Part shown: piece by piece, positions 16,862-29,546 of the stretch
Layout of the letters: every line of letters starts with the position of its first letter
Numbering within the stretch: the stretch's first letter is position 1
NCBI RefSeq assembly: GCF_900636545.1
Contig: NZ_LR134290.1
Coordinates: 2,294,001-2,358,000 of the forward strand
Direction: 5' to 3'
Origin: Pseudomonas mendocina
GTDB taxonomy: Bacteria; Pseudomonadota; Gammaproteobacteria; Pseudomonadales; Pseudomonadaceae
DNA: 64,000 nucleotides
The notes under the pieces: model-generated
Databases searched by the model: none
What the model was told of the DNA's origin: nothing
What the model saw: the letters and a program-made list of their open reading frames with translations, nothing else
Program-made: the position numbers and the translations under genes

Positions 16862-17857
16862 TTACTGCTCTTCGCTCTGGTGCGACAGGCTGTACACGTA
16901 GGCGGCCAGCAGATGCACCTTGTCGTTGCCGAGGAATTCTTCCTGGGCTGGCATCTTGCCGTGGCGACCATAACGGATGGTCTGTTGCAACTGAGCATAG
17001 CTGCTGCCGTAGATGAACGCTGCCGGGTTGGTCAGGTTCGGCGCACCCATGGCCGGAGTCCCCTTGCCATCGGCGCCGTGGCAGGCGAAGCAGGTACCGG
17101 CGAAGACCTTCTGACCTGCTTCGATATCGGCTTCCACGCCTTCCGGCAGCTCACGACCGGCCAGTTGGGTTAGGACGTAGGCGGCAACGTTGCGCACGCC
17201 GTCTTCGCCGATGGCCGGACCTTGAGCCGGCATGGCGCCTTCACGACCCTTGAGAATGGTGGTTTTGATGGTTTCCGGCTCGCCGCCCCAGCGCCATTCG
17301 TTGTCGGTCAGGTTGGGGAAGCCGTAGCTGCCCTTGGCGTCGGAGCCGTGGCAGACCGAGCAGTTGGAAGCGAACAGACGGCCACCCATTTTCAGGGCTT
17401 GCTCGTCCTTGGCCACTTCCTCGATCGGCATGGCGGCGTACTTGGCGAACAGCGGGCCGTATTGCTCGTCGGCGCGCGCCATTTCCTTTTCCCACTGGTG
17501 CACACCGGTCCAGCCAGCGTGACGCATGGAGCCGTCAGCGATTTGTACGCCAGCAGCGAAAGGTGTCTGCTTTTCGTTGTCGACGTAGTCGTAGCCAGGC
17601 AGCAGGCCTTTGAAGTTGCCCAGACCCGGGTACAGGGCGAGGTAACCGAGGGCGAAGACGATGGTGGCGACGAACAGCATGAACCACCACTTCGGCAGTG
17701 GGTTGTCATACTCCTCGATGCCGTCGAAGCTGTGGCCGACGGTTTCTTCGGTAGTTTCCTGGCGCTGACCCTTGCGAGTGCCGAAGATCAGCCAGGTCAG
17801 GGCGAAGATGGTGCCCAGAGACAGAATGGTTACGTACCAACTCCAGAACGTGGTCAT
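16862..17857 (-). CDS. ccoP1: cbb3 oxidase dihaem cytochrome c subunit CcoP, copy 1
   Basis: 331 aa. Two N-terminal membrane helices are followed by two c-type haem sites, C166-SV-C169-H170 and C256-FA-C259-H260. CcoP passes electrons from soluble cytochromes to CcoO and CcoN. Compared with copy 2, it has an extra linker of about 23 residues before the first haem domain (around residues 91-113). The start overlaps the ccoQ1 stop (ATGA). Confidence 0.95.
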   Translation of the reverse strand: MTTFWSWYVTILSLGTIFALTWLIFGTRKGQRQETTEETVGHSFDGIEEYDNPLPKWWFMLFVATIVFALGYLALYPGLGNFKGLLPGYDYVDNEKQTPFAAGVQIADGSMRHAGWTGVHQWEKEMARADEQYGPLFAKYAAMPIEEVAKDEQALKMGGRLFASNCSVCHGSDAKGSYGFPNLTDNEWRWGGEPETIKTTILKGREGAMPAQGPAIGEDGVRNVAAYVLTQLAGRELPEGVEADIEAGQKVFAGTCFACHGADGKGTPAMGAPNLTNPAAFIYGSSYAQLQQTIRYGRHGKMPAQEEFLGNDKVHLLAAYVYSLSHQSEEQ

Positions 17858-18042
17858 TGGTTATTGCTCCTGGAAGAGTCCTGATCACGCTTGGACTCGG
17901 GCTTGGGGTCGTCAGCGAAGGGCAGGTTGGCAGCTTCGTCGAAGCTCGATTTGCGCTTGCTGCTGTAGGCCCAGAGCACCACGCCGATGAAGGCGATGAA
18001 AACCACCGCCGTGCCGATGCCGCGAATCATCCCGATGTCCAT
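17854..18042 (-). CDS. ccoQ1: cbb3 oxidase small subunit CcoQ, copy 1
   Basis: 62 aa, one membrane helix ([20 protein letters not shown]), then the conserved basic/acidic tail [15 protein letters not shown]. CcoQ stabilises the oxidase complex. It lies between ccoO1 and ccoP1 and overlaps ccoP1 by ATGA. The N-terminus may begin at M1 or M5. Confidence 0.9.
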   Translation of the reverse strand: MDIGMIRGIGTAVVFIAFIGVVLWAYSSKRKSSFDEAANLPFADDPKPESKRDQDSSRSNNQ

Positions 18043-18048
18043 AGCGTC

Positions 18049-18656
18049 TTACCGTTTGTTCTTGATGGAAGTGCCGAGAACCTGCAGGTACGCAACCAGC
18101 GCGTCCATTTCGGTATTGCCTTTCACGGCATCGCGGGCACCGGCGATATCTTCATCGGTGTAGGGGATTCCGAAGCCACGCATGACTTCCATCTTCTTGG
18201 CGGTGTCGCGACCGTCGAGCTTGTTCTCCACCAGCCATGGGTAGGCGGGCATCTTCGACTCAGGCACGACGTTGCGCGGGTTGTACAGGTGGGCGCGATG
18301 CCATTCGTCCGAGTAGCGGCCGCCGACACGGGCCAGGTCCGGGCCGGTACGCTTGGAACCCCACAGGAAGGGATGATCCCAGACGCTTTCGCCGGCGACG
18401 GAGTAGTGGCCGTAACGCTCGGTCTCGGCACGGAACGGACGAATCATCTGCGAGTGGCAGCCGACACAGCCCTCGCGGATGTAGATATCGCGACCTTCCA
18501 GTTGCATCGCGGTGTAGGGCTTGAGGCCTTCCACCGGCTCATTGGTGACGTCCTGGAAGAACAGCGGGACGATCTGAGTCAGGCCGCCGATGCTGACGGC
18601 GATTACCATCAGCAGCGCCATCAGGCCGATATTCTTCTCGATGATTTCGTGTTTCA

Positions 18657-18657
<1 letters not shown>
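18049..18657 (-). CDS. ccoO1: cbb3 oxidase monohaem cytochrome c subunit CcoO, copy 1
   Basis: 202 aa with one N-terminal membrane helix (residues 8-33) and one c-type haem site C64-VG-C67-H68 ([10 protein letters not shown]), plus the downstream [11 protein letters not shown] region. The start overlaps the ccoN1 stop (TGATG). It is very close to copy 2 over the first 140 residues, with most differences in the last 50. Confidence 0.95.
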
Positions 18658-20445
<1,788 letters not shown>

Positions 20446-21372
20446 TTACTTGTTTTCGCCCTGGCTCAGTTTGAGCACGTAGGCGGCCAGCAAGTGGGCC
20501 TTGTCGTTACCGAGGAAATCACCCTGGGCTGGCATGTTGCCGCTGCGACCATAACGGATGGTCTGTTGCAGTTGCGCGAAGCTGCTGCCGTAGATGAAGG
20601 CGCTCGGTTGGGTCAGGTCAGGTGCACCCATTGCCGGAGTACCCTTGCCGCTGGCGCCGTGACAGGCGAAGCAGGTGCTGGCGAAGATCTGCTGGCCGGC
20701 GGCGATGTCTGCGTCGGTACCCTCCGGCAGTTCGCGGCCGGCGAGTTCGGTGAGGACGTAGGCTGCGACGTTACGTACGCCATCTTCGCCAATCATCGGG
20801 CCTTGTGCCGGCATTACACCGATACGGCCATGCATGATGGTGGTCTTGATGGTTTCCGGCTCGCCGCCCCAGCGCCAACTGCTGTCGGCCAGGTTGGGGA
20901 AACCATAGCTGCCCTTGGCATCGGAGCCGTGGCAGACCGAGCAGTTGGAGGCGAACAGGCGTCCGCCCATTTTCAGCGCGCGCTCGTCCTTGGCCACTTC
21001 CTCGATGGGCATGGCCGCGTACTTGGCGAAGATCGGGCCGTACAGCTCATCGGCACGATCCATCTCGCGCTGCCACTGGTTGACCTGGGTCCAGCCATCC
21101 TTGTAGCCCGGCAGCAGGCCTTTGAAGTTGCCCAGGCCCGGGTAGAGCACCAGATAGCCAACGGAAAACACCAGGGTGCCGAGGAAGAGCATGAACCACC
21201 ACTTCGGCAGTGGGTTGTCATACTCCTCGATGCCATCGAAGGAGTGTCCCATGGTCTGCTCGGTCGGGTTCTTGTGCACTTCGCTCTTGCGGGTGGCGAA
21301 GATCAGCCAGAACAGCGCGACCAGCGAACCGACGGTCAGCAGGGTGATGTACCAGCTCCAGAAGGTGGTCAT
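20446..21372 (-). CDS. ccoP2: cbb3 oxidase dihaem cytochrome c subunit CcoP, copy 2
   Basis: 308 aa, same layout as copy 1: N-terminal membrane helices, then C144-SV-C147-H148 and a second CFACH site near residue 234. The linker after LLPGY is about 23 residues shorter than in CcoP1. The start overlaps the ccoQ2 stop (ATGA). It is the last gene of ccoNOQP-2. Confidence 0.95.
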   Translation of the reverse strand: MTTFWSWYITLLTVGSLVALFWLIFATRKSEVHKNPTEQTMGHSFDGIEEYDNPLPKWWFMLFLGTLVFSVGYLVLYPGLGNFKGLLPGYKDGWTQVNQWQREMDRADELYGPIFAKYAAMPIEEVAKDERALKMGGRLFASNCSVCHGSDAKGSYGFPNLADSSWRWGGEPETIKTTIMHGRIGVMPAQGPMIGEDGVRNVAAYVLTELAGRELPEGTDADIAAGQQIFASTCFACHGASGKGTPAMGAPDLTQPSAFIYGSSFAQLQQTIRYGRSGNMPAQGDFLGNDKAHLLAAYVLKLSQGENK

Positions 21373-21548
21373 GCTTGGATCCTCGAAACGGCGGGCTTGG
21401 GCTCATCAGCGAAGGGCAGATTGGCCGCTTCGGCGAAGGCGTCGCGGCGTTTGCCGCTGTAGGCCCAGAGGGTGACGGCGGTGAAGGCGATCAGGACCAG
21501 CGCGGTGCCTATGCCGCGCAGGGTGCCGATATCGATAAGCTCGAACAT
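21369..21548 (-). CDS. ccoQ2: cbb3 oxidase small subunit CcoQ, copy 2
   Basis: 59 aa from the ATG at 21548 ([17 protein letters not shown]). A GTG three codons upstream (21557) is possible, but an AGAGGTGA site sits at ideal distance for the ATG. One membrane helix, then [15 protein letters not shown]. It overlaps ccoP2 by ATGA. Confidence 0.88.
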   Translation of the reverse strand: MFELIDIGTLRGIGTALVLIAFTAVTLWAYSGKRRDAFAEAANLPFADEPKPAVSRIQA

Positions 21549-21553
21549 GGCGC

Positions 21554-22161
21554 TCACCTCTTGTTCTTCACGGCGGTGCCCAGCACCTGCAGGTAGGCGA
21601 CCAGGGCGTCCATCTCGCTCTTGCCCTTGACCGCGTCACCGGCACCGGCGACATCCTCGTCGCTGTAGGGCACGCCGAGCATGCGCAGCGCGCTCATCTT
21701 CTTGGCGGTGTCCTTGCCGTCGAGACTGTTTTCTACCAGCCAGGGATAGGCGGGCATGATCGACTCGGGCACGACGTTGCGCGGGTTGTACAGGTGAGCG
21801 CGATGCCACTCGTCCGAGTAGCGACCACCGACACGGGCCAGGTCCGGACCGGTACGCTTGGAACCCCACAGGAAGGGGTGATCCCAGACGCTTTCGCCGG
21901 CCACGGAGTAGTGGCCGTAACGCTCGGTCTCGGCACGGAACGGGCGAATCATCTGCGAGTGGCAGCCAACGCAGCCCTCGCGGATGTAGATGTCGCGGCC
22001 TTCCAGTTGCAGCGCGTTGTAGGGCTTGAGGCCTTCCACCGGCTCGTTGGTGACGTCCTGGAAGAACAGCGGGACGATCTGGGTCAGGCCACCGATGCTG
22101 ACCGCGAGGATCATCACCAGGGCCATCAGGCCGATATTCTTCTCGAGAATCTCGTGTTTCA

Positions 22162-22162
<1 letters not shown>
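21554..22162 (-). CDS. ccoO2: cbb3 oxidase monohaem cytochrome c subunit CcoO, copy 2
   Basis: 202 aa. Membrane anchor near residues 8-33, haem site C64-VG-C67-H68. It is nearly the same as copy 1 across the haem domain but differs in the C-terminal 50 residues. It starts at the last base of the ccoN2 stop. Confidence 0.95.
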
Positions 22163-23601
<1,439 letters not shown>

Positions 23602-23702
23602 GTCTGGGCTTCCATCCACGGTTATGGCAGAGCGGCCGATAACCGTGGTGGACGCAGGCATGAGCAAGCCACGGACACCACGGATATCGACGCGAGGCAA
23701 GC

Positions 23703-24377
23703 ATGAGCAAAGGGCCATCTGGGTTTATTGACGCCGGTCAATGTGAGCAGGGACTACCCTGGGCGTGGGACGAACCGCCGCAGGCAGCCTCTGGCACGCT
23801 GATCCTGGCGCATGGTGCCGGTGCGCCGATGGACAGCCCATTCATGCAGTACATGGCTCAAGGTCTTGCCGCGCGCGGTGTGCGCGTGGTGCGCTTCGAG
23901 TTCACCTACATGGCGCAGCGGCGGGTGTATGGGCGCAAGCGGCCGCCCAATCCGCAGGCGCAACTGCTGCAGCAATGGCGTGACATACATGCTCAGGTGC
24001 GCAAACGGGTCGCAGGGCCTGTGGCCATCGGCGGCAAGTCGATGGGCGGGCGCATGGCCAGCCTGCTGGCCGATGAGCTGGGCGCTTCAGTGCTGATTTG
24101 TCTGGGCTATCCCTTCTATGCCGCTGGTAAACCGGAAAAGCCGCGAGTCGCCCATTTGGCTGCGCTGCGCACGCCGACGCTGATCATTCAGGGCGAGCGT
24201 GATGCTCTGGGCAATCGCGAGACTGTTGCAGGCTATGACCTTTCAGCGGCGATCGAACTGCATTGGTTGCCAGCCGCCGATCACGACCTCAAGCCGCTCA
24301 AAGCGTCCGGCTTCAACCATGAGCAGCACCTCGACAGCGCGGTTCAAGCCATCGCCGACCGTCTGCAGTCGAGCTGA
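23703..24377 (+). CDS. Alpha/beta hydrolase (KANL3/Tex30-like family)
   Basis: 224 aa. The oxyanion-region motif [13 protein letters not shown] is at residues 33-45, the nucleophile elbow GGKSMGGRM near 110, a GERDALG acid region and a late His in AADHDLK complete a plausible triad. Members are annotated as alpha/beta hydrolases or dienelactone-hydrolase-like, with no known substrate. The ATG at 23703 has GAGG upstream, and no later start would keep the core motif. Its first 13 codons contain the Anr box of the divergent ccoN2 operon. Confidence 0.8.
   Translation: MSKGPSGFIDAGQCEQGLPWAWDEPPQAASGTLILAHGAGAPMDSPFMQYMAQGLAARGVRVVRFEFTYMAQRRVYGRKRPPNPQAQLLQQWRDIHAQVRKRVAGPVAIGGKSMGGRMASLLADELGASVLICLGYPFYAAGKPEKPRVAHLAALRTPTLIIQGERDALGNRETVAGYDLSAAIELHWLPAADHDLKPLKASGFNHEQHLDSAVQAIADRLQSS
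23728..23741 (-). promoter_or_regulatory. Anr box of the ccoNOQP-2 operon, inside the divergent hydrolase gene
   Basis: TTGACGCCGGTCAA has perfectly symmetric half-sites TTGAC/GTCAA. It is centred 134 bp upstream of the ccoN2 ATG and falls on codons 9-13 of the hydrolase gene. It could also affect hydrolase transcription elongation when bound. Confidence 0.7.
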
Positions 24378-24716
24378 TGGGGTGGTGAAGCCCCTTCATC
24401 CGTCCCTTTTCATGGCGCGGCTGCGGTAAAAGCGGTTGCGCTTGACCGGGCGGTCACGCAATGTGGCAGGCAAGTGTCTGAGCCCTTTGACAGGGGCTTG
24501 CGGTCGTTTCGACCGTCGCGCGACGCGGTACTTGCCGTGTTTCAACGCAAGCTGTGCGACGCAATGGGGCGGAGCGTCATGACGGAAACATTGCTGTGCA
24601 CCATGACGGTGCTTAATGTTTTTGGTTTTTCGGTAACCTGTTGATATTAAAGGATTAATTTCTCTGGCTCGGGGCTTGCAGAGATACCCGCAAGTCCGGG
24701 TGACAAGGAGTACGGC
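24378..24716. other. Intergenic region upstream of the ATP-grasp operon
   Basis: 339 bp. Just after the hydrolase is an imperfect GAGCCC...GGGGCTT hairpin (about 24479-24498). The last 90 bp are notably AT-rich (GTTTTTGGTTTTTCGG, GATATTAAAGGATTAATTT) and probably hold the promoter of the operon at 24717, but no consensus hexamer pair is convincing. No supported gene. Confidence 0.4.
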
Positions 24717-26126
24717 ATGGCCCGCACCTTTTATGACGAGATGTACGACGCGAGCGGCGCTGTCCGCCCGCACTACCGCGAATTTGCCCGCTGGTTGGCA
24801 GAGACGCCGGATGATCTGCTGGCCCAGCGCCGACGAGAAGCCGACCTGTTGTTCCACCGCGCCGGTATCACCTTCACCCTTTACGGCGATGATCAGGGCA
24901 CTGAGCGCCTGATCCCCTTCGACATCATTCCTCGCGCCATCCCCGCCAGCGAATGGCGCATCGTCGAACGTGGCTGCATCCAGCGCGTGCAGGCACTCAA
25001 CCTGTTCCTCGCCGACCTCTACCACGACCAGCGCATCATCAAGGCCGGCATCATCCCGGCCGAGCAGGTGCTGGCCAACGAGGGTTACCAGATGGCCATG
25101 CAGGGCCTCGACCTGCACCGTGACATCTACGCACATATCGCTGGGGTCGACCTGGTGCGTGACGGCGACGGCAGCTACTACGTCCTGGAGGACAACCTGC
25201 GCACCCCCAGCGGCGTCAGCTACATGCTCGAAGACCGCAAGATGATGATGCGCCTGTTCCCCGAGCTGTTCGCCGCGCAACGCGTGGCCCCGGTGGATCA
25301 CTATCCGAATCTGCTGCTCGATGCGCTGAAGAGTTCAAGCCCGCTGGACAACCCCACGGTGGTGGTGCTGACGCCGGGGCGCTTCAACAGCGCCTACTTC
25401 GAGCACGCCTTCCTCGCTCGCGAGATGGGTGTGGAACTGGTGGAGGGCGCCGACCTGTTCGTACGCGACGACAAGGTCTACATGCGCACCACCGCCGGTG
25501 CGCGCCAGGTGGATGTGATCTACCGCCGTCTGGACGATGCCTTCCTCGATCCGCTGGCGTTCAACCCCGAGTCCATGCTCGGTGTCGCTGGTTTGCTGTC
25601 GGCCTACCGCTCGCGCAACGTGGTGCTGGCCAATGCCATCGGCACCGGCGTGGCTGACGACAAGTCGGTCTACCCCTACGTTGGCGACATGATCCGCTTC
25701 TATCTCGACGAGGAGCCGATTCTCAAGAACGTGCCGACTTGGCAGTGCCGCAAGCCGGAAGAACTGTCCCATGTGCTGGCCAACCTGTCCGAGCTGGTGG
25801 TCAAGGAAACCCAGGGCTCAGGCGGCTACGGCATGCTGGTGGGCCCGGCGGCGAGCAAGGCCGAGATTGAGAACTTCCGAGCGCGCCTGATCGCCAAGCC
25901 GGAGGCCTACATCGCCCAGCCGACCTTGAGCCTGTCGACCTGCCCGACCTTCGTCGAACGCGGCATCGCACCGCGCCATATCGACCTGCGCCCATTCGTC
26001 CTGACCGGTCGTGAAACCCGCCTGGTGCCCGGTGGCCTGACTCGCGTGGCACTGCGCGAAGGCTCGCTGGTGGTCAACTCGTCGCAAGGCGGCGGAACCA
26101 AGGACACCTGGGTGGTGGAGGACTGA
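24717..26126 (+). CDS. Circularly permuted ATP-grasp protein (COG2308)
   Basis: 469 aa, starting MARTFYDEMYDASGAVRPHY with an AAGGAG site. The sequence shows the family hallmarks YYVLEDNLRTPSGVSYMLEDR, KETQGSGGYGMLVGPAAS and the C-terminal VVNSSQGGGTKDTWVVED. ATP-grasp enzymes form amide or ester bonds with ATP. This permuted branch almost always occurs with an alpha-E protein and a transglutaminase-like protein, as here (26130 and 27077). The system is thought to make or process a peptide; its product is not established. Confidence 0.88.
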   Translation: MARTFYDEMYDASGAVRPHYREFARWLAETPDDLLAQRRREADLLFHRAGITFTLYGDDQGTERLIPFDIIPRAIPASEWRIVERGCIQRVQALNLFLADLYHDQRIIKAGIIPAEQVLANEGYQMAMQGLDLHRDIYAHIAGVDLVRDGDGSYYVLEDNLRTPSGVSYMLEDRKMMMRLFPELFAAQRVAPVDHYPNLLLDALKSSSPLDNPTVVVLTPGRFNSAYFEHAFLAREMGVELVEGADLFVRDDKVYMRTTAGARQVDVIYRRLDDAFLDPLAFNPESMLGVAGLLSAYRSRNVVLANAIGTGVADDKSVYPYVGDMIRFYLDEEPILKNVPTWQCRKPEELSHVLANLSELVVKETQGSGGYGMLVGPAASKAEIENFRARLIAKPEAYIAQPTLSLSTCPTFVERGIAPRHIDLRPFVLTGRETRLVPGGLTRVALREGSLVVNSSQGGGTKDTWVVED

Positions 26127-26129
26127 ACC

Positions 26130-27080
26130 ATGTTGAGTAGAACTGCCTCCGACCTGTACTGGATGTCGCGCTACCTCGAGCGTGCGGAGAACTTGGCGCG
26201 CATGCTCGACGTCAGCTATTCGCTTTCGCTGATGCCGCAGGACGGCCGTGGTGACGGCCTCGATGAACTGGCCATGCCGCTGCTGATCACCGGCACCCTG
26301 GATGACTACCTGGAGCGCCACGGCCCGCTGCACGCCGAGCGCATGCTGCACTTCTTCGCCCTCGATGCGAGCAACCCGGGCAGCATCTACTGTTGCCTGC
26401 AGGCCGCGCGCAGCAACGCCCATGCCGTGCGCGGGCGGATCACTGCCGACATGTGGGAGAACATCAACGCCACCTGGCTGGAGATGCGCGGTATCGCCGA
26501 GCAGGGCCTGGGGCGCTACGGCATCAGCCGTTTCTGCGAATGGGTGAAGGAGCGTTCGCACCTGTTCCGTGGTGCCACCTTCGGCACCATCATGCGCGGC
26601 GAGGCCTATCGCTTCATCCGCCTGGGTACTTTCATCGAGCGCGCTGACAACACCTTGCGCCTGCTCGATGCGCGCTACGAAATGCTCGGCGAGGAAATCG
26701 ACGAGCTGGAAGAGCGCACCGCACGCAGCTATTACCAATGGAGTGCATTGCTGCGCGCGCTGTCCTCGTTCGAGGCCTTTGCCGAGATCTACCGTGGCTC
26801 GCCGCGCACACGCAAGGTCGCCGAACTACTGCTGTTGCGCCCGGACGTACCGCGCTCGCTGCGTGCCTGCATGGAAGAACTGAACCTGATGCTCGCCGGT
26901 CTACCCGGAGAGAACGGTCGCCCGGCACAGCGCCTGGCCGCCGAACTGGATGCCCGCCTGCGCTACACCAGCATCGGTGAGGTGCTCGACGAAGGCCTGC
27001 ACGCCTGGCTGACCGACTTCATCCTGCTGGTGCGCCAGCTGGGCAACACCATCCATACGTCTTACCTGGAGGTCGCATGA
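26130..27080 (+). CDS. Alpha-E domain protein (COG2307)
   Basis: 316 aa, almost all helical. It starts MLSRTASDLYWMSRYLERAEN, the signature of the alpha-E family. The gene begins 3 bp after the ATP-grasp stop and overlaps the transglutaminase start by ATGA, so the three are one translational unit. Biochemical role unknown; it probably forms a complex with the ATP-grasp partner. Confidence 0.88.
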   Translation: MLSRTASDLYWMSRYLERAENLARMLDVSYSLSLMPQDGRGDGLDELAMPLLITGTLDDYLERHGPLHAERMLHFFALDASNPGSIYCCLQAARSNAHAVRGRITADMWENINATWLEMRGIAEQGLGRYGISRFCEWVKERSHLFRGATFGTIMRGEAYRFIRLGTFIERADNTLRLLDARYEMLGEEIDELEERTARSYYQWSALLRALSSFEAFAEIYRGSPRTRKVAELLLLRPDVPRSLRACMEELNLMLAGLPGENGRPAQRLAAELDARLRYTSIGEVLDEGLHAWLTDFILLVRQLGNTIHTSYLEVA

Positions 27081-27874
27081 GACTCTCGATCAGCCACGAC
27101 ACCACCTACCGTTACGATGATCAGGTGCGAGCGAGCATCCAGTACCTGCGTCTGACCCCGCATGACAGTGAACGCCAGCAGGTGCTCAGCTGGCAACTCG
27201 ACCTGCCACGCCCGGTGCATGCCCAGCTCGATCCCTACGGCAACATCCTGCATGTGCTGACCCTGGACGAGCCGCACGAGTCCATTGTCATCGGCGCCCG
27301 TGGCCAGGTAGAGATCGACGAAGCCTGTGAGGCGGAACATGAGCGCCAGTCAGCGCTGCCGTTCCTGCGTTTCACCCGCCTGACCCAGGCCGATGACGCC
27401 ATGCGTGAGTTCGCTGCGCAGCAGAGCAGGGCACGCACGGATCGCAACGGCCTGATCGACCTGATGCACGCGCTCAATACGCACATCGTCTATCAGCCCG
27501 GCATCACCGAGGTGGACACCAGTGCTGCCGAGGCCTTCGCCGGGCGCCGTGGCGTCTGTCAGGATCACACCCATGCCTTTCTCGCCTGCGCGCGCAGCCT
27601 GGGCGTACCGGCGCGTTATGTGTCGGGCTATCTCTACACCGATGACTCCGAGCACCTGGCCAGCCACGCCTGGGCCGAGGCCTGGGTGGGCGACGCCTGG
27701 TACAGCTTCGACGTGACCAACTGCCTGGCGCGCCCGGAGCGTCACCTCAAGCTGGCAGTCGGCCTGGACTATCTCGATGCCTGCCCGGTGCGGGGCATGC
27801 GCCGTGGTGGTGGCTGTGAGCAGATGCATGCGCAGGTGCAGGTCGCGCCCTTGTTGCAGGTGCGGCAGCAGTAA
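27077..27874 (+). CDS. Transglutaminase-like protease-fold protein
   Basis: 265 aa. An N-terminal beta domain (residues 1-85) precedes a transglutaminase core with Cys in GRRGVCQDHTHAF, His in LASHAWAEAW and Asp in WYSFDVTN, the complete catalytic triad. It is cytosolic by sequence, with no signal peptide. As third gene of the ATP-grasp/alpha-E operon it is likely to cleave or cross-link the peptide product of that system. This is inference from co-occurrence. Confidence 0.88.
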   Translation: MRLSISHDTTYRYDDQVRASIQYLRLTPHDSERQQVLSWQLDLPRPVHAQLDPYGNILHVLTLDEPHESIVIGARGQVEIDEACEAEHERQSALPFLRFTRLTQADDAMREFAAQQSRARTDRNGLIDLMHALNTHIVYQPGITEVDTSAAEAFAGRRGVCQDHTHAFLACARSLGVPARYVSGYLYTDDSEHLASHAWAEAWVGDAWYSFDVTNCLARPERHLKLAVGLDYLDACPVRGMRRGGGCEQMHAQVQVAPLLQVRQQ

Positions 27875-27906
27875 GAGGGCGCTTTGTCCTTGGGCTCAGT
27901 CTGCGC

Positions 27907-28287
27907 TCATTCGGGCCAGTGGTTGGCGTGCTCGTCGAAACCGGTGCGATAGGGGCTGCCGACGCAGAAGCGGTGACCGCTGGGGGCCTGCATCACTACC
28001 CAGGCCTCTTTGCGGGTGACGACCGTGGCACCCAGCCGTTCCAGGCGCGCGACTTCATCGGGAATCGAGTCGGTGTCGATGTCCAGATGAGCGCGAGCCT
28101 CGTGTGATACGCGCTGGATGATTACCTGTACCTCGCCCGGCGGGGTTCGTAACTGGATGAATGGACTGTCGCCGTCGATCGTCTCCGGCAGCGGATAGCC
28201 TAGCGCCTCGCTCCAGAACCGGGCTTCTGCCAGTAGATCGTCCGAGTTGCAGTCGATGACGAGGTTGCCCAGTCTGCTGCGATGCAT
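27907..28287 (-). CDS. VOC-family (glyoxalase/bleomycin-resistance fold) protein
   Basis: 126 aa starting MHRSRLGNLVIDCNSDDLLAEARFW, with two beta-alpha-beta units of the vicinal-oxygen-chelate fold. The pattern EARFWSEALGYPL, an internal HLDID and the C-terminal PSGHRFCVGSPY are typical of the DUF/glyoxalase-like branch. Metal ligands and substrate cannot be assigned. The gene lies 9 bp downstream of the cytochrome gene and may be cotranscribed. Confidence 0.75.
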   Translation of the reverse strand: MHRSRLGNLVIDCNSDDLLAEARFWSEALGYPLPETIDGDSPFIQLRTPPGEVQVIIQRVSHEARAHLDIDTDSIPDEVARLERLGATVVTRKEAWVVMQAPSGHRFCVGSPYRTGFDEHANHWPE

Positions 28288-28296
28288 GCTGTCCTC

Positions 28297-29097
28297 CTAG
28301 CGGTCGATCTTGCGCTGCGCCATATGCTGCAGATAGCCGATCAGTTGCTCCAGTTCCACCCCGCTGATGGTCTGCTCACTGAAGCCAGGCATACGCCCCT
28401 GCGGCCAGCGCCGCAGGCTCTGCGGGTCGCGGATGTACTGGCGCAGAAATTCGCCGTTGAAGTACTCGGTTGGATTGTGCGGAATGTTCAGGTCGGGGCC
28501 GAACTCGGCGTCGCCAGCGCCATTGAGTCGGTGGCAGGCCATGCAGTTCTTCTGATAGGCAGCGAATCCGGCACGGATCTCGGGATTGGCGTCCGGTGCC
28601 GGCAGCAGGGCAGGGAAGCGCTGCTCGACCGGCGCCAGCTGGCGAATCCTGGCGACCTGATAGGGCCACTGTTCCGGGCCTATCTGGCTGGCGGACGGAT
28701 CGGTCCAGACCAGGTAGAACGGCCCAGCGCTGGGTTTGCCCTTGGCCAGCGGCGGCCAGGGATGTTGTGGGTCTTCGATGGCCAACCAGGCCTTGGCGCC
28801 CTCGCTGGCCAGCAAAATCGCTGCCGGCAATTCGGCGGCAAAGCCGTCCAGGGCCACGGCCTGCAGATGATCGCCCGGCGTCACGTCGCTCAGCAGTTCG
28901 CTGATCGGTACGGCGCGATACTGCATGGTGCGTTTGTAGCTGACGTCGTCGACTATCTCGATATCGCGAGCTTTTGGGTGCTTCAGCAGTTCGTTGGTAT
29001 TCCAGGTGTGCCGCCCTTCCTCAAGCTGCACTTCGAACTCGGCAGCCTGTATCGCGCCGGTCAGGGTTAGCAGTGCCAGCAGCAGGGTTGTTTTCAT
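28297..29097 (-). CDS. Exported cytochrome c with a Moco-domain-like N-terminal half
   Basis: 266 aa. A signal peptide (MKTTLLLALLTLTGAIQAAE) leads into a region (residues 20-165) resembling the sulfite-oxidase-type molybdopterin fold but without an obvious cofactor Cys. A single-haem cytochrome c domain follows, with CMACH near residue 186 and a distal MPGF Met near 237. It should act in electron transfer in the periplasm. The start overlaps the rhodanese stop (ATGA), so the two are coupled; sulfur-related redox is a reasonable guess. Confidence 0.72.
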   Translation of the reverse strand: MKTTLLLALLTLTGAIQAAEFEVQLEEGRHTWNTNELLKHPKARDIEIVDDVSYKRTMQYRAVPISELLSDVTPGDHLQAVALDGFAAELPAAILLASEGAKAWLAIEDPQHPWPPLAKGKPSAGPFYLVWTDPSASQIGPEQWPYQVARIRQLAPVEQRFPALLPAPDANPEIRAGFAAYQKNCMACHRLNGAGDAEFGPDLNIPHNPTEYFNGEFLRQYIRDPQSLRRWPQGRMPGFSEQTISGVELEQLIGYLQHMAQRKIDR

Positions 29098-29453
29098 TCG
29101 CGGTTCTCCAGCAGTGGCTGCAGATCTTCATAGGCGCCGGCATTGATCACGTGGCTGTAGCCCATCTCTTCCAGGGTCTGCTGGGCGAGGGCCGAGCGGC
29201 GCCCACTACGGCAGTAGAGCACCACTGGGCGATTCCGATCAGGCGCGACGCTAGCAATCTGCGCGGCGATTTCTTCATGGCCGATACGGATCGCTCCGGG
29301 CAACGAACCGTCTGCGAATTCCTCGGCGCTGCGCACGTCGATAAGCAGGCTATCGCTGCGCTGCAGGGCGGAGATGGCGGCAGGCTGGTCGATTTCACCG
29401 GCGTGGGCATTGAGCAGCGTGAGCAGGCCGGCGAGCAGGAAAATGATGCGCAT
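29094..29453 (-). CDS. Periplasmic single-domain rhodanese
   Basis: 119 aa. Signal peptide MRIIFLLAGLLTLLNAHAG, then a rhodanese domain with DVRSAEEFADGSLPGA and the active-site loop YCRSGRRS carrying the persulfide Cys. It transfers sulfane sulfur in the periplasm. It is translationally coupled to the downstream cytochrome c. Confidence 0.85.
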   Translation of the reverse strand: MRIIFLLAGLLTLLNAHAGEIDQPAAISALQRSDSLLIDVRSAEEFADGSLPGAIRIGHEEIAAQIASVAPDRNRPVVLYCRSGRRSALAQQTLEEMGYSHVINAGAYEDLQPLLENRE

Positions 29454-29546
29454 GAGGGGCTCCAGAACGAGTCAATTGGCCCGGCAGCGTTGCCCGAGGC
29501 TGCCATGCAGTCTAGGATGCGGCGCTCGACGTGACGGGAGTAGCAG

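Noticed and set aside
24396..25301. 301-codon frame on the minus strand over the intergenic region and ATP-grasp gene
   Set aside because: No motif, no good start site, and most of it is antisense to a well-supported gene.
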